Shown here in pieces: positions 29,945 through 38,835 of a DNA stretch of 64,000 bases (positions are counted from its first letter, which is position 1; the number at the start of each line of letters is the position of its first letter). Origin of the DNA: Enterovibrio baiacu (GTDB lineage Bacteria > Pseudomonadota > Gammaproteobacteria > Enterobacterales > Vibrionaceae); the NCBI RefSeq assembly GCF_004120195.1, contig NZ_SCHN01000010.1, positions 1 to 64,000 of the forward strand, written 5' to 3'. Position numbers and translations under genes: made by a program. Under the pieces are notes generated by a model. That model saw only the letters and a program-made list of their open reading frames with translations, had not been told where the DNA came from and made no database searches.

Positions 29945-30682
29945 ATGCTCGATAACCTTCTCGCACTACATTCCGGCCTTTGGACTGCCAATCGCCTCTA
30001 TCAACCTCAGACTCACTGCCGCCCTAGCGGCTTTGCGCTGTTGGATGAAAAACTCGAGGGCGGCTGGCCAGAATCCGGCGTGGTTGAACTTCAACTGACG
30101 TGTTTTGGTGTCGGTGAATTACGTCTCGTGTTGCCAGCCATTGCTACCGCACTCAAAGACAGTGAACTCACCCTCTTCGCTTGCCCGCCGGGCGATGTAA
30201 ACCCTGTTGCACTGTGTCAGGCGGGCATCGATTTAGACAAAGTGGTGGTGCTCGCACCGTCTACCGACGCAAGCCTTTGGTGTGTTGAGCAAGCCTTGAA
30301 AAGCGGCTGCTGTCGTACCGCAGTGTTATGGGGGGATGCCCTGTCTGTCACGCAAGCGCGTCGCCTTCAATTGGCCGCGACAGAAAACGACTGCTTACTC
30401 TTCATGATCACCCACAAGAAAAGTGTTCAAGGGCTACCTGTGAGTTGCCGTCTTGCCCTCACACCGAGTGACAGTGGCATTGCCATCAATGTTGTTAAAC
30501 GCCGAGGTCTGCCCGTGCAACCTTTCACGCTGACCATGCCAGCGATGTATACCGAGCACCATTGGTCGTCGAAAACGCACCCTATTTCCGAACGCAAAAC
30601 ACCGCCACAAGTACTGGGTTCATCCCCATCAGAGCAACAACATCTGCCCGTCCCCAACAACGTGGTGTCCTTGTTCCGATGA
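29945..30682 (+). CDS. imuA: ImuA, RecA-like mutasome component
   Basis: I start at the ATG at 29945, just after the LexA box; an upstream in-frame ATG at 29837 would put the operator inside the gene. The 245-residue protein has the SulA/ImuA pattern: CRPSGFALLDEKLEGGWPESGVVEL is a RecA-like beta strand with a degenerate P-loop (no GxxxxGKT), and LTPSDSGIAINVVKRRG is the typical C-terminal segment. ImuA helps assemble the ImuA-ImuB-DnaE2 translesion complex. The stop overlaps the imuB start (ATGA). Confidence 0.9.
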   Translation: MLDNLLALHSGLWTANRLYQPQTHCRPSGFALLDEKLEGGWPESGVVELQLTCFGVGELRLVLPAIATALKDSELTLFACPPGDVNPVALCQAGIDLDKVVVLAPSTDASLWCVEQALKSGCCRTAVLWGDALSVTQARRLQLAATENDCLLFMITHKKSVQGLPVSCRLALTPSDSGIAINVVKRRGLPVQPFTLTMPAMYTEHHWSSKTHPISERKTPPQVLGSSPSEQQHLPVPNNVVSLFR

Positions 30683-32085
30683 TGCTCTGGCTCTATTTAT
30701 ATTTTCCGGCACTCTTTCTCAACACGTTAGAGCGGGATAACGACAACCAATCGCCGCTGATTGTATTGTCGCGCGCCACGGGGAACGTGTGTCAGGCTAA
30801 CCAACAAGCTCAAGAACATGGTATTCGCCTCGGCAACGATTTGGGTACAGCAAGCGCACTCTGCCACGCCTTAAACGTGGTCGATTACGATGAAGAGAAA
30901 GAAGCAGAACGTGTGCAGCAATTGGCCTCACTGATATACCAAGTCAATGCCGATATCATTGTGCACGCACCCGCTGGCTTGATGATGAAAGTCTCGCCCA
31001 TGCTTGCCCTGTACGGCTCACTGGAAGCGTATTGGGACGCGCTTCGTCCTGTCTTGGTCGAACAACAGGTGCAATTTCATTTTGCCTTCAGCCCTTATCC
31101 AGAGGCCGCGAAACAGCTCGCCATATCAGGAGCAGATTGCGTATTTCTCACCGAAGAAAACACCCGTGCCGCCTTGGCATTGTTGTCGGTTCGCCAACTC
31201 GGTTTCAGCGCCGCGCACGTGACTCAACTCGAACGCATGGGCATTCGTCAGGCTCAGCAATTGCTCGATCTGCCCTTAGCATCACTTGGGCAACGTTTTG
31301 GCAAACCGCTGACCGCGCAAATTCGGCGCCTGACTGACACCCAGATCGCACATGCAGCCACCTTCACGCCACCCGCGTATTTTCGGCAATCTCTCGAACT
31401 GCTGCATGACATTGAGAACAGCCAAACACTCTGCTTTCCGCTTCAACGTATGTTGCGAGAAATGGAAGCCTTCTTGCAGGTGCGAGAAGCCGTTGTGCCC
31501 AGCATTACCCTGTATTTTGCCCAACGCGATCATGATGAAAAAACACTCACGATCACGGCTGCAGCACCTGAATCTGCCACCAGCCGATGGATGACGTTAC
31601 TCCAGCTTTATCTGGAAAAGCTCAAGCTTGATGCGCCAGTGATGCACATTCGCTTACACGCTGACACCCTGCTGCCTAAGCAATCCCCGACCCAAGATTT
31701 GTTTGCGGGAAAACGCGGCCAGCTAACCCCAGCGGAGTTGATCAGTTTGATGCAAGCCAAGGCCGGCGAGCACTGCGTGTATGGTGTGTCATTGAAGAAC
31801 GATCATCGCCCAGAGCACGCTTTTCATCGACAAACACCCTTGATGAAAAGTGACCAACAATTGCCTGAGCATTTACCCGCCAGACCTTCATTGCTGCACA
31901 TGACGCCACGCCCACTCATGTCGCGCCCCGCCCTATTGACGGGCCCAGAGCGCATTAGCGGCGGGTGGTGGGATCGCATGCCTGTTCAGCGTGATTATTT
32001 CGTTGCCCGGAATACTCGCGGCCAGCTGTGCTGGGTATTTAGAAATGCCATAGGGGAGTGGTTTGAACATGGCCTCTTCTGCTAA
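30679..32085 (+). CDS. imuB: ImuB, Y-family polymerase-like protein without catalytic residues
   Basis: 468 residues from the ATG at 30679, which overlaps the imuA stop; a longer frame starts inside imuA. The start LWLYLYFPALFLNTLE aligns with the first Y-family motif, but the metal-binding Asp residues of DxDxFF are gone, and the second acidic motif (SIDE) is replaced by hydrophobic residues around KVSPMLALYGS. It therefore acts as a scaffold, as in other ImuB proteins, linking the beta clamp to DnaE2. Helix-hairpin-helix and little-finger-like parts follow. It overlaps dnaE2 by 17 bp. Confidence 0.92.
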   Translation: MMLWLYLYFPALFLNTLERDNDNQSPLIVLSRATGNVCQANQQAQEHGIRLGNDLGTASALCHALNVVDYDEEKEAERVQQLASLIYQVNADIIVHAPAGLMMKVSPMLALYGSLEAYWDALRPVLVEQQVQFHFAFSPYPEAAKQLAISGADCVFLTEENTRAALALLSVRQLGFSAAHVTQLERMGIRQAQQLLDLPLASLGQRFGKPLTAQIRRLTDTQIAHAATFTPPAYFRQSLELLHDIENSQTLCFPLQRMLREMEAFLQVREAVVPSITLYFAQRDHDEKTLTITAAAPESATSRWMTLLQLYLEKLKLDAPVMHIRLHADTLLPKQSPTQDLFAGKRGQLTPAELISLMQAKAGEHCVYGVSLKNDHRPEHAFHRQTPLMKSDQQLPEHLPARPSLLHMTPRPLMSRPALLTGPERISGGWWDRMPVQRDYFVARNTRGQLCWVFRNAIGEWFEHGLFC

Positions 32086-35000
32086 CGACGAACAAAGCCA
32101 AACTCCAGAGCGTCACTACGCCGAACTTCACTGTAAAAGTAATTACAGCTTTTTAACTGGCGCATCGCACCCTGAAGAGCTCGTAACACGGGCTGCAACG
32201 CTGGGCTATCACGCCATCGCCATCACCGACGAATGCTCGCTCGCAGGCATTGTGCGAGCGTACACCTGCATCCGCGATCAAGCATTGCCGATAAAACTGA
32301 TCATTGGTGCTGAAATCACCTATCAGGACGAAAAGCTGGTGCTCTTATGCCCGACGCGCAAAGCCTATGGCGAGTTGGCACGTTTAATTACCCAAGCGCG
32401 CATGCGCAGTGAAAAAGGCCATTACCACGTATTCAGCGATGATTTTAGCCACATCTCGCAGTGTCTGTGTATTTGGGAGCCTCGCCTTTCTCACCTTGAA
32501 CGTCACGATGCCTCCCACATCCAACAGTGGTTGAAGAAAACCTTTGAAGGGCGTTTATGGATTGGCGCACAACGTTTGCTTCTGCCAAATGAAGAAACTT
32601 ACCTGAATATGGTAGACACACTGGCGGATACCCTCGATGTGCCCGTGACCTGCGTAAACGATGTGCTGATGCACCACCCACAGCGTCAGCCTTTGCTAGA
32701 CGTGGTCACGGCGATCCGTGAAGGGAAACCCTTACAAGAATGCGGACACGCGCTACCACGCAATGGCGAACAAGCCTTAAAGCCCCTCAGCAAACTGATA
32801 AAGCTGTACCCTGACGCGTGGATAAAAGAAACCAAGCACATCGCCAATTTATGCCATTTCAGTTTGAGCGAACTGCGCTACGAATACCCTGCTGAATTGG
32901 TGCCTGACGGTTTCACGGCCAGCAGTTATTTGCGCCATTTGGTGCACATTGGCATCAAGCTACGCTTTCCCAACGGCATCAAACCCGAAATCAGCGCCAC
33001 CATCGAAAAAGAACTCATGCTCATCAGCGAGCAACGTTACGAATACTTTTTCCTGACCATTTACGACATCGTTCAGTTCGCCAAATCCCAAGGGATTTTG
33101 TACCAAGGGCGCGGCTCGGCAGCAAACTCCATCGTCTGTTATTGCTTGGAAATCACCGCCGTCAACCCAGAGAAAATCAGCGTCTTGTTTGAACGCTTCA
33201 TCTCCAAAGAGCGGGATGAGCCACCTGACATTGATGTGGATTTCGAGCATGAGCGACGCGAAGAGATCTTCCGCTATATCTACAAAAAATACGGCCGCCA
33301 ACGTGCCGCCATTGCCGCGACCGTCATTACCTATCGCTTCAAAAGCGCGTTTCGCGACGTCGGTAAAGCACTGGGGATCAACGAAACCCAGTTGGATTAC
33401 TACATCAAGAATTTGAACCACCGAGACAAAGGGCTCGATAAGACAGAGCAGCTCAGTGCATTAGGGTTAGACACCCAATCACATCTTGGCCGCTGGCTAC
33501 TCGATTTGGTGGAAGAAATTCGGGGTTTTCCGCGCCACCTCAGCCAACATGTCGGCGGCTTCATCATTTCCGCAGGGCCGCTTTACGAACTCGTGCCGGT
33601 TGAAAATGCCGCCATGGCAGAACGCAGTGTGATCCAGTGGGACAAAGACGATTTGGAATCCCTAGGTTTGCTCAAAGTGGACATCCTTGCGCTTGGCATG
33701 CTGAGCGCCATCCGCAAAGCCTTTGCCATTATCAGTAGCCAGCACCACCGTGCACTGTCCATCGCCAGCATTACGGCCATGGGCGACGACCCTAACGTGT
33801 ACCAACAGCTTCAAAAAGGCGATTCCGTGGGCGTGTTTCAGGTGGAATCTCGCGCGCAAATGAACATGCTGCCTCGACTCCGCCCTGCCTGCTACTACGA
33901 CTTGGTGATTCAAATCGCCATCGTCAGACCAGGCCCAATTCAAGGTGACATGGTGCACCCTTTCCTTAAACGACGTTGGGGTAAGGAAGCGGTTACTTAC
34001 CCGTCAAAAGAGGTAGAGTCTGTCTTGTCTCGTACCATGGGCGTTCCCATCTTCCAAGAACAAGTGATTCAACTTGCCATGGTTGCAGCGGGGTTCAGTG
34101 GCGGTGAAGCAGACAAATTACGTCGCGCCATGGCGGCATGGAAACGCAATGGCAAACTGGCACCGTTTCGAGAAAAACTCATTAACGGCATGCAAGCACG
34201 TGGCTACAACATTGAGTTTGCCGAGCAGATTTTTCGCCAAATTCAAGGGTTCGGTGAATACGGATTCCCTGAGTCTCACAGCGCCTCATTTGCGGTGTTG
34301 GCGTATACCTCATCGTGGCTCAAGCATTATTACCCCGTCGCGTTTTACTGCGCCTTGCTCAACAGTCAGCCCATGGGGTTTTATAGCCCGTCTCAATTGC
34401 TGCAAGATGCCACGCGACATGGTGTGGTTGTACTCCCCGTGTGCGTAAACAACAGTCTGTGGGATCATCAACAAATCCTCACACCACAAGGCCCGGCATT
34501 GCGGTTAGGGTTTCGTTTGATCAAAGGCTTTTCGTCTCAAGGCGCTGAACGCTTGCTCGCGCAAAGACCAAACAATGGCTTTCAGAACCTGAACCAGTTA
34601 CGCCGCTGCGGGTTAAGTCGTGGCGATTTAGAAGCACTTGCCAGCGCGAATGCCACCCAAATATTGGCCAACAACCGCTTCTCTGCCCGTTGGCAGATGA
34701 TGGATGACAGCCATACCCTTCCACTCTTGTCACAAAGCGCTACCGACACCAATGATGCCAACGTCATTCACGCGCCCTCTGCAGTGGAAGATTTGGTGGA
34801 AGACTACGCCGCAACGGGCATTACCTTGGGTAAACACCCTATCGCGCTATTGGATGAAAGCGGCAAGTTAGGCAAACACCGACTCGCGAATGAATTAACC
34901 AGCATCAAATCAGGCACGGCCGTCACCGTTGCTGGTATCGTCACAGGTCGACAGCGCCCCGGCACCGCCAGTGGCGTGACCTTTATGACCTTGGAAGATC

Positions 35001-35197
35001 AAACCGGCAATATCAATGTGGTGGTGTGGCTTGCCACCGCGCGCGCGCAAAATGCCCCCTTTGTCACCGCGAAGATTCTGAAGGTGAAGGGCATATTAGA
35101 ACGTGAAGGCGATGTGGTGCACATTATCGCAGGGCGATTTATCGATATGACCTCAACACTGGATCAACTGCTCATCCACTCAAGGGATTTCCACTAG
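32069..35197 (+). CDS. dnaE2: Error-prone DNA polymerase III alpha subunit (ImuC)
   Basis: 1042 residues, the DnaE2 size. The ATG at 32069 has AGGGGAG ten bases upstream. An N-terminal PHP domain (about 15-270; YAELHCKSNYSFLTGAS, ITDECSLAG) is followed by the PolC-type catalytic core with PPDIDVDF (around residue 385-392), fingers with RPGPIQGDMVHPF, an HhH region, and an OB fold near the C-terminus (VTVAGIVTGRQRP). It replicates across damaged bases with low fidelity during the SOS response. Last gene of the LexA-controlled imuA-imuB-dnaE2 operon. Confidence 0.95.
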   Translation: MASSANDEQSQTPERHYAELHCKSNYSFLTGASHPEELVTRAATLGYHAIAITDECSLAGIVRAYTCIRDQALPIKLIIGAEITYQDEKLVLLCPTRKAYGELARLITQARMRSEKGHYHVFSDDFSHISQCLCIWEPRLSHLERHDASHIQQWLKKTFEGRLWIGAQRLLLPNEETYLNMVDTLADTLDVPVTCVNDVLMHHPQRQPLLDVVTAIREGKPLQECGHALPRNGEQALKPLSKLIKLYPDAWIKETKHIANLCHFSLSELRYEYPAELVPDGFTASSYLRHLVHIGIKLRFPNGIKPEISATIEKELMLISEQRYEYFFLTIYDIVQFAKSQGILYQGRGSAANSIVCYCLEITAVNPEKISVLFERFISKERDEPPDIDVDFEHERREEIFRYIYKKYGRQRAAIAATVITYRFKSAFRDVGKALGINETQLDYYIKNLNHRDKGLDKTEQLSALGLDTQSHLGRWLLDLVEEIRGFPRHLSQHVGGFIISAGPLYELVPVENAAMAERSVIQWDKDDLESLGLLKVDILALGMLSAIRKAFAIISSQHHRALSIASITAMGDDPNVYQQLQKGDSVGVFQVESRAQMNMLPRLRPACYYDLVIQIAIVRPGPIQGDMVHPFLKRRWGKEAVTYPSKEVESVLSRTMGVPIFQEQVIQLAMVAAGFSGGEADKLRRAMAAWKRNGKLAPFREKLINGMQARGYNIEFAEQIFRQIQGFGEYGFPESHSASFAVLAYTSSWLKHYYPVAFYCALLNSQPMGFYSPSQLLQDATRHGVVVLPVCVNNSLWDHQQILTPQGPALRLGFRLIKGFSSQGAERLLAQRPNNGFQNLNQLRRCGLSRGDLEALASANATQILANNRFSARWQMMDDSHTLPLLSQSATDTNDANVIHAPSAVEDLVEDYAATGITLGKHPIALLDESGKLGKHRLANELTSIKSGTAVTVAGIVTGRQRPGTASGVTFMTLEDQTGNINVVVWLATARAQNAPFVTAKILKVKGILEREGDVVHIIAGRFIDMTSTLDQLLIHSRDFH

Positions 35198-35220
35198 CTC
35201 ATTCAGGGCGCGGAACATGG

Positions 35221-36480
35221 TCATTCCTGTGTCTTAACAGACTGGGCTGATGCGAGGGAACAGCGTTGTAGCTCTCGCGCCAGAAACCGCCGTGATGCGT
35301 CGTTTGGCGCGTTCTGGATAGCGTGGTGATAAGCCGCGCACGCTTCGGGGGTGTTGCCCAGTTTACTCAGAACATGGGCGCGAGCCGCATGCCAAGGTTG
35401 GTAATTCCCGAGCTCAGTTTGCAACTCATCAAGGCGTTGTAACGCACGTTCACATTGTCCCAATTCGGCCATGACCACGGCCCAGTTCAGGGCGACGACA
35501 GGCGTTGGTTCATAAACCCACAGAGAGCGGTAGAGTAAAGACATCTGGAACCAGTCAGGCTTGGGCTGCATCATGTGGCAATCTGCAATGGCAGCCTTAA
35601 TCTGAAAAGGGCCCGGCTGTTTTCGTACAATCGCTTCCTCAAGAATGCGCTGCGCTTCGGAAATCATATCATCCTGCCAAAGGTCTGGATCCTGCTGTTC
35701 AACAGGTACGATTGCCCCGTCCGCGTCAATCCTTGCTCGCCGCCTTGATTCTGTAAGCAACATCAGCGCAAGCGCACCCTCAATTTCAGGGTCATACGGG
35801 CAAAGCTGGCGTAAGAGGCGCGTCAGGAAAATACCTTCTTGGCACAGATCACGAGGGCTACTGTCTTCTGATACATAGCCGGAGGTAAAAACCAGATACA
35901 AGGACGACAGCACTGTGCTCAACCTTTCCGACCATCGCTCGGGTTCTGGCACCGAAAAGCCGATGCCTTTGGATCTGATCTTGGCTTTTGCTCTGGAAAG
36001 TCGCTGGCCCAGCGTTTGCTCGCTATCAAGAAAGGCGGCGGCTATCTCGCGCGTCGTCAGGTTACACACAGTGCGCAGCGTCAACGCAATGCGGGATTTT
36101 TCTTCTAGCGCGGGGTGACAACAGGTAAAAATGAGCCGCAGTCGCTCATCGGGTATCGTTTCGTCGATGTCGTCGCAGATAACGTCCACGGAGAGGCTCG
36201 CGAGGTCGGACGTTCTCTTCGTTTCGCGTTGTACAGCGCGGATGTGGTCAATCCCCTTGTTCAATCCCACCTTCATCAACCACGCCACGGGATCGTGAGG
36301 AACACCCGTTCGCCCCCAATGCTTGAGCGCAGCAATCGATGCCTCCTGCAGCGCATCTTCGCCCAACTGAAAATCGCCGAGCCTTGAAATTAGCCCAGCT
36401 AAAAGCCGCCCCCGATCGTGGCGTAGCACCTCATCAAGACGGTGAGAGACCGCGATGGCGTTGGGAACGGCATGTTTCAT
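35221..36480 (-). CDS. ECF42-type sigma factor with C-terminal TPR-like extension
   Basis: 419 residues, more than twice the size of a plain ECF sigma. Region 2 lies at about 18-85 (GEDALQEASIAALKHW, DPVAWLMKVGLNKGIDHIR) and region 4 at about 120-180 (EKSRIALTLRTVCNLTTREIAAAF, QRLSRAKAKIR). The remaining 220 residues are helical repeats (YEPTPVVALNWAVVMAELGQCERAL), the mark of the ECF42 group, which uses this extension instead of an anti-sigma factor. It starts directly after the stop of the DGPF gene (TAA-ATG), so the two form an operon, probably transcribed from the promoter at 36882-36908. Confidence 0.9.
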   Translation of the reverse strand: MKHAVPNAIAVSHRLDEVLRHDRGRLLAGLISRLGDFQLGEDALQEASIAALKHWGRTGVPHDPVAWLMKVGLNKGIDHIRAVQRETKRTSDLASLSVDVICDDIDETIPDERLRLIFTCCHPALEEKSRIALTLRTVCNLTTREIAAAFLDSEQTLGQRLSRAKAKIRSKGIGFSVPEPERWSERLSTVLSSLYLVFTSGYVSEDSSPRDLCQEGIFLTRLLRQLCPYDPEIEGALALMLLTESRRRARIDADGAIVPVEQQDPDLWQDDMISEAQRILEEAIVRKQPGPFQIKAAIADCHMMQPKPDWFQMSLLYRSLWVYEPTPVVALNWAVVMAELGQCERALQRLDELQTELGNYQPWHAARAHVLSKLGNTPEACAAYHHAIQNAPNDASRRFLARELQRCSLASAQSVKTQE

Positions 36481-36843
36481 TTAACCGTCCGCTGGGTCAT
36501 AGTCCAACAATGGTCGAATCTCGACAGTGCCGAAATGGGCGATGGGGATCATTTCAGCGTATTTCAATGCCGAATCCAGATCCGCCACATCCAACACATA
36601 ATACCCGCCCAAATGCTCACGCGTTTCTGCAAACGGGCCATCCATGGTTTCGACCTTGCCCGCTTTGATCCGCAGTGAGGTTGCTGTTTCAACCCCTTGT
36701 AATCCTTCTCCACCCACAAGCACGCCGTCGTTTTTGAAGGTGTCACTGGTCGCAGCAAACGCCTCCATCATGTCATCAAACTCTGGGGTGCCGTAGGCAG
36801 GCTCTTTATCCGGCGCAGCATAGAGCAACAGCATATATTTCAT
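36481..36843 (-). CDS. DGPF/YCII-related protein, ECF42 partner
   Basis: 120 residues from the ATG at 36843, which has AAGGAAG six bases upstream; the longer frame runs back through the promoter. The fold is the YCII-like ferredoxin barrel: MKYMLLLYAAP opens it and DGPFAETREHLGGYYVLD carries the DGPF motif that names the family. Such proteins are nearly always encoded next to ECF42 sigma factors and are thought to be their targets. Enzymatic activity is not established. Confidence 0.88.
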   Translation of the reverse strand: MKYMLLLYAAPDKEPAYGTPEFDDMMEAFAATSDTFKNDGVLVGGEGLQGVETATSLRIKAGKVETMDGPFAETREHLGGYYVLDVADLDSALKYAEMIPIAHFGTVEIRPLLDYDPADG

Positions 36844-36864
36844 GTCGAACTTCCTTCTCTTTTG

Positions 36865-37002
36865 ATGGTTCATGCTACAAGGACGATCCCGTTCCTCAAT
36901 TTTCGACATGTCCCGATTTAATTTATGTTTTTTTTCTAAATCTAGGCGAGAAAACGGGAAGTAGGCACTTCCAATATAGTCAGAGTGGGGATGCTAAGGT
37001 GC
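36865..37002. repeat. 138-bp repeat with ECF42 promoter, copy 1
   Basis: This segment recurs at 41629-41766 with about ten base differences and no gaps. It begins 22 bp upstream of the DGPF start codon and carries the whole presumed promoter. Outside these limits the two loci are unrelated. Confidence 0.88.
36882..36908 (-). promoter_or_regulatory. ECF42-type promoter of the DGPF-sigma operon
   Basis: On the minus strand TGTCGA (36908-36903) and CGTC (36885-36882) are separated by 17 bases. This is the -35/-10 pair described for ECF42 sigma factors, so the operon is probably autoregulated. Confidence 0.7.
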
Positions 37003-37071
37003 GCATGAGGTTGAAAACGCCAAATGCGTTGATGGAAAGCACATCTAGCAAATGGTGAAAGCAGATTGTGA

Positions 37072-37431
37072 CTATTGAGTGGGGACTAGCTTTTCACCAT
37101 TCGTTAAATCGATATCTTCACCAAAATAGGAGCCAAGATCCGTCAGCGTTACCTCATCAAGCTCTGAGCCTTTATAGATAAACGGACCTTCGTAATAAAC
37201 CTCATCCGGCGAGTTCATGGTGATTTTTATCCGATATTCAGGATGGGCTGATTCAAGGATCTTAAACCCGATGCCACCATCTGGTGCGTCATACCAAATC
37301 ACATCCCCAACAAGTTGCGCGTCGGCGTTATGTTCCACGGGCGCGATTTTTAAAAAACCAAAAAAGAAAATCACTAAAGCCACAAACACTGACAGTAAGA
37401 AAAGCAGTGATATTTTCAGTATTTTTTTCAT
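37072..37431 (-). CDS. Hypothetical single-span or secreted protein
   Basis: 119 residues. Residues 1-30 are a lysine start and a strong hydrophobic helix rich in Phe and Leu; it looks like an uncleaved anchor or signal. The rest (APVEHNADAQLVGDVIWYDAPDGGIGF onward) is an acidic, beta-rich domain likely on the periplasmic side. No family recognised. It lies in the AT-rich accessory stretch, alone between unrelated small genes. Confidence 0.65.
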   Translation of the reverse strand: MKKILKISLLFLLSVFVALVIFFFGFLKIAPVEHNADAQLVGDVIWYDAPDGGIGFKILESAHPEYRIKITMNSPDEVYYEGPFIYKGSELDEVTLTDLGSYFGEDIDLTNGEKLVPTQ

Positions 37432-37676
37432 TTTAATCAGATACCTCTAACGAGCCTGTTTCGTAGTAATAGTCTAAATCTGGCTGTGTCAGTTGGAATT
37501 GTTCTATGTATGCAGTAGGAACAACAACGGCAGGTCTCCAAGACGTTTCTAACGCTAAATAGTCAGCCAGAGAGTGTAATCTAAGTTCTCACCATAACTC
37601 ATGATTTCGGAAATTTAGTCGCAGAAATGTCTCTACCTAGCTGATAATATGGAAAAAACACACTCAAACCAATCCT

Positions 37677-38090
37677 ATGATTATTGAATGCCCCCACTGC
37701 GCAACTAATAACAGCATTGATTTTGCAGAGCACATCACTTGTTGTGAATGTAAAAAAAGCTTCAAAGGACAGTCTTTCCGTAAATTGAAAAAGCCGTTGC
37801 TTTCTGCAGGTACCGCCGTTGTTTTAGGTATCATTGGTGGGATAAAAACGGAGCAATTCTTGGACGAGAATCGCTATCCCATCCATGTTGAATATGCGAT
37901 TGTCGATACGTGTTTGAACAGCTCCAATCGAACACTACATATCAGCCAATACAAAGATAAACGATCTGTGTGCCTCTGCGCTATTGAGAGCACCATTGCG
38001 AATGTGTCTTATAGAGATTTTAAAGAATCGCAAAAGCTGTTTAATGAACCGTTTAAGGCTGCGATAGCTGAGTGCAAAAGAGGCTCCTAA
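37677..38090 (+). CDS. Hypothetical protein with N-terminal zinc ribbon and one membrane helix
   Basis: 137 residues. The N-terminus CPHCATNN...CCECKKSF (Cys5, Cys8, Cys22/23, Cys25) is a zinc-ribbon pattern as in small zinc-finger membrane proteins. A hydrophobic stretch (about 41-58, LLSAGTAVVLGIIGG) could cross the membrane, followed by a domain with three more cysteines (VDTCLNSS, VCLCAIES). No family recognised. No clear ribosome site is visible ahead of the ATG. Confidence 0.65.
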   Translation: MIIECPHCATNNSIDFAEHITCCECKKSFKGQSFRKLKKPLLSAGTAVVLGIIGGIKTEQFLDENRYPIHVEYAIVDTCLNSSNRTLHISQYKDKRSVCLCAIESTIANVSYRDFKESQKLFNEPFKAAIAECKRGS

Positions 38091-38110
38091 GAGCCCCTGT
38101 GTATTATCGA

Positions 38111-38224
38111 CTATTTACCTTTTGGCTCATTACCCCTGCCACGTCCAGAAGGATTGCCCGTCTTGCTTGGGTAGTTAGGATTTGGACGTGGTACTGAGCT
38201 TGGCTTAGGCGCAGATTTCGACAT
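38111..38224 (-). CDS. Small Pro/Gly/Lys-rich protein, 37 residues
   Basis: A 37-codon frame with a strong AGGAGA ribosome site eight bases before the ATG. The protein starts MSKSAPKPSS, has many Pro, Ser, Gly and Asn, ends GNEPKGK, and is basic and probably unstructured. The neighbour at 38253-38405 is on the same strand 28 bp upstream, so the two may be co-transcribed. Family unknown. Confidence 0.6.
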   Translation of the reverse strand: MSKSAPKPSSVPRPNPNYPSKTGNPSGRGRGNEPKGK

Positions 38225-38252
38225 GTGGATCTCCTTATTCAACTATCGGTAA

Positions 38253-38405
38253 TTATTTCGTTGATTGATTTTTGGCTTTATCCGCAGCTCGCTGAGCTCG
38301 CGGCGCAAATCCACCTTTGTTAACTTTTCCACCGTTCTGTTTTGCTTCTGCGCCTTGAATTCGAGCAGCGGCTTCGGGTGTCATTGGCTTTTTAGGATTG
38401 TTCAT
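38253..38405 (-). CDS. Small SMP-like (seed-maturation-type) protein, 50 residues
   Basis: 50 codons with AGGGA upstream of the ATG. MTPEAAARIQGAEAKQNGG and KGGFAPRAQRAADK match the short repeat of SMP/LEA-like proteins (TPEAAARIQS...GGxVxxGSFAARAQSAA) that occurs in small bacterial proteins. Such proteins are hydrophilic and linked to stress or dehydration tolerance; that role is an inference here. It is followed on the same strand by another tiny gene. Confidence 0.65.
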   Translation of the reverse strand: MNNPKKPMTPEAAARIQGAEAKQNGGKVNKGGFAPRAQRAADKAKNQSTK

Positions 38406-38480
38406 TTTTTAGTTCCCTATTTCAGTGAAAGTGATGTCTTCGCTAAGACAGGGACATAATACGAGAGGCTATGGGGACAG

Positions 38481-38825
38481 ATGGGGACAGTAAGAAAACA
38501 AAAAGAAATTAAGTACCTATTAAAAGTAATGAGTTGGAGCCATCGAGAGCTTGCTGGAGCGGTTTTCGAATATGACAATGATGATTTTGTTGAAGATGAA
38601 AAGCAAAAAATAGCAAAATTGTCCGACGCTATTAAAAAGCAGCTAACCCGAACAACAACTGCAGAAGCACGGCTGGACCATTACTTGGAAGTTATAGAGA
38701 GTCACCCGTCATTTAATCGATTAAAACTCGACAGCTTTCGACCAAAATATGTCAGCCACGATTGTTTAGAAGATGATTTGCTACTTGAGCTTACAGCGAC
38801 ATCACAGCACCTTGATGAAGAATAA
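38481..38825 (+). CDS. Hypothetical protein, 114 residues
   Basis: A charged, mainly helical, soluble protein (VMSWSHRELAGAVFEYDNDDFVEDEKQK...) that I cannot place. WSHRELAGAVF could be the start of a helix-turn-helix, so a small DNA-binding role is possible but weakly supported. The start lies in a perfect tandem duplication of ATGGGGACAG (38471-38490), which supplies two ATGs in different frames; only the second opens this frame. Confidence 0.6.
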   Translation: MGTVRKQKEIKYLLKVMSWSHRELAGAVFEYDNDDFVEDEKQKIAKLSDAIKKQLTRTTTAEARLDHYLEVIESHPSFNRLKLDSFRPKYVSHDCLEDDLLLELTATSQHLDEE

Positions 38826-38835
38826 TTCCCTATCA

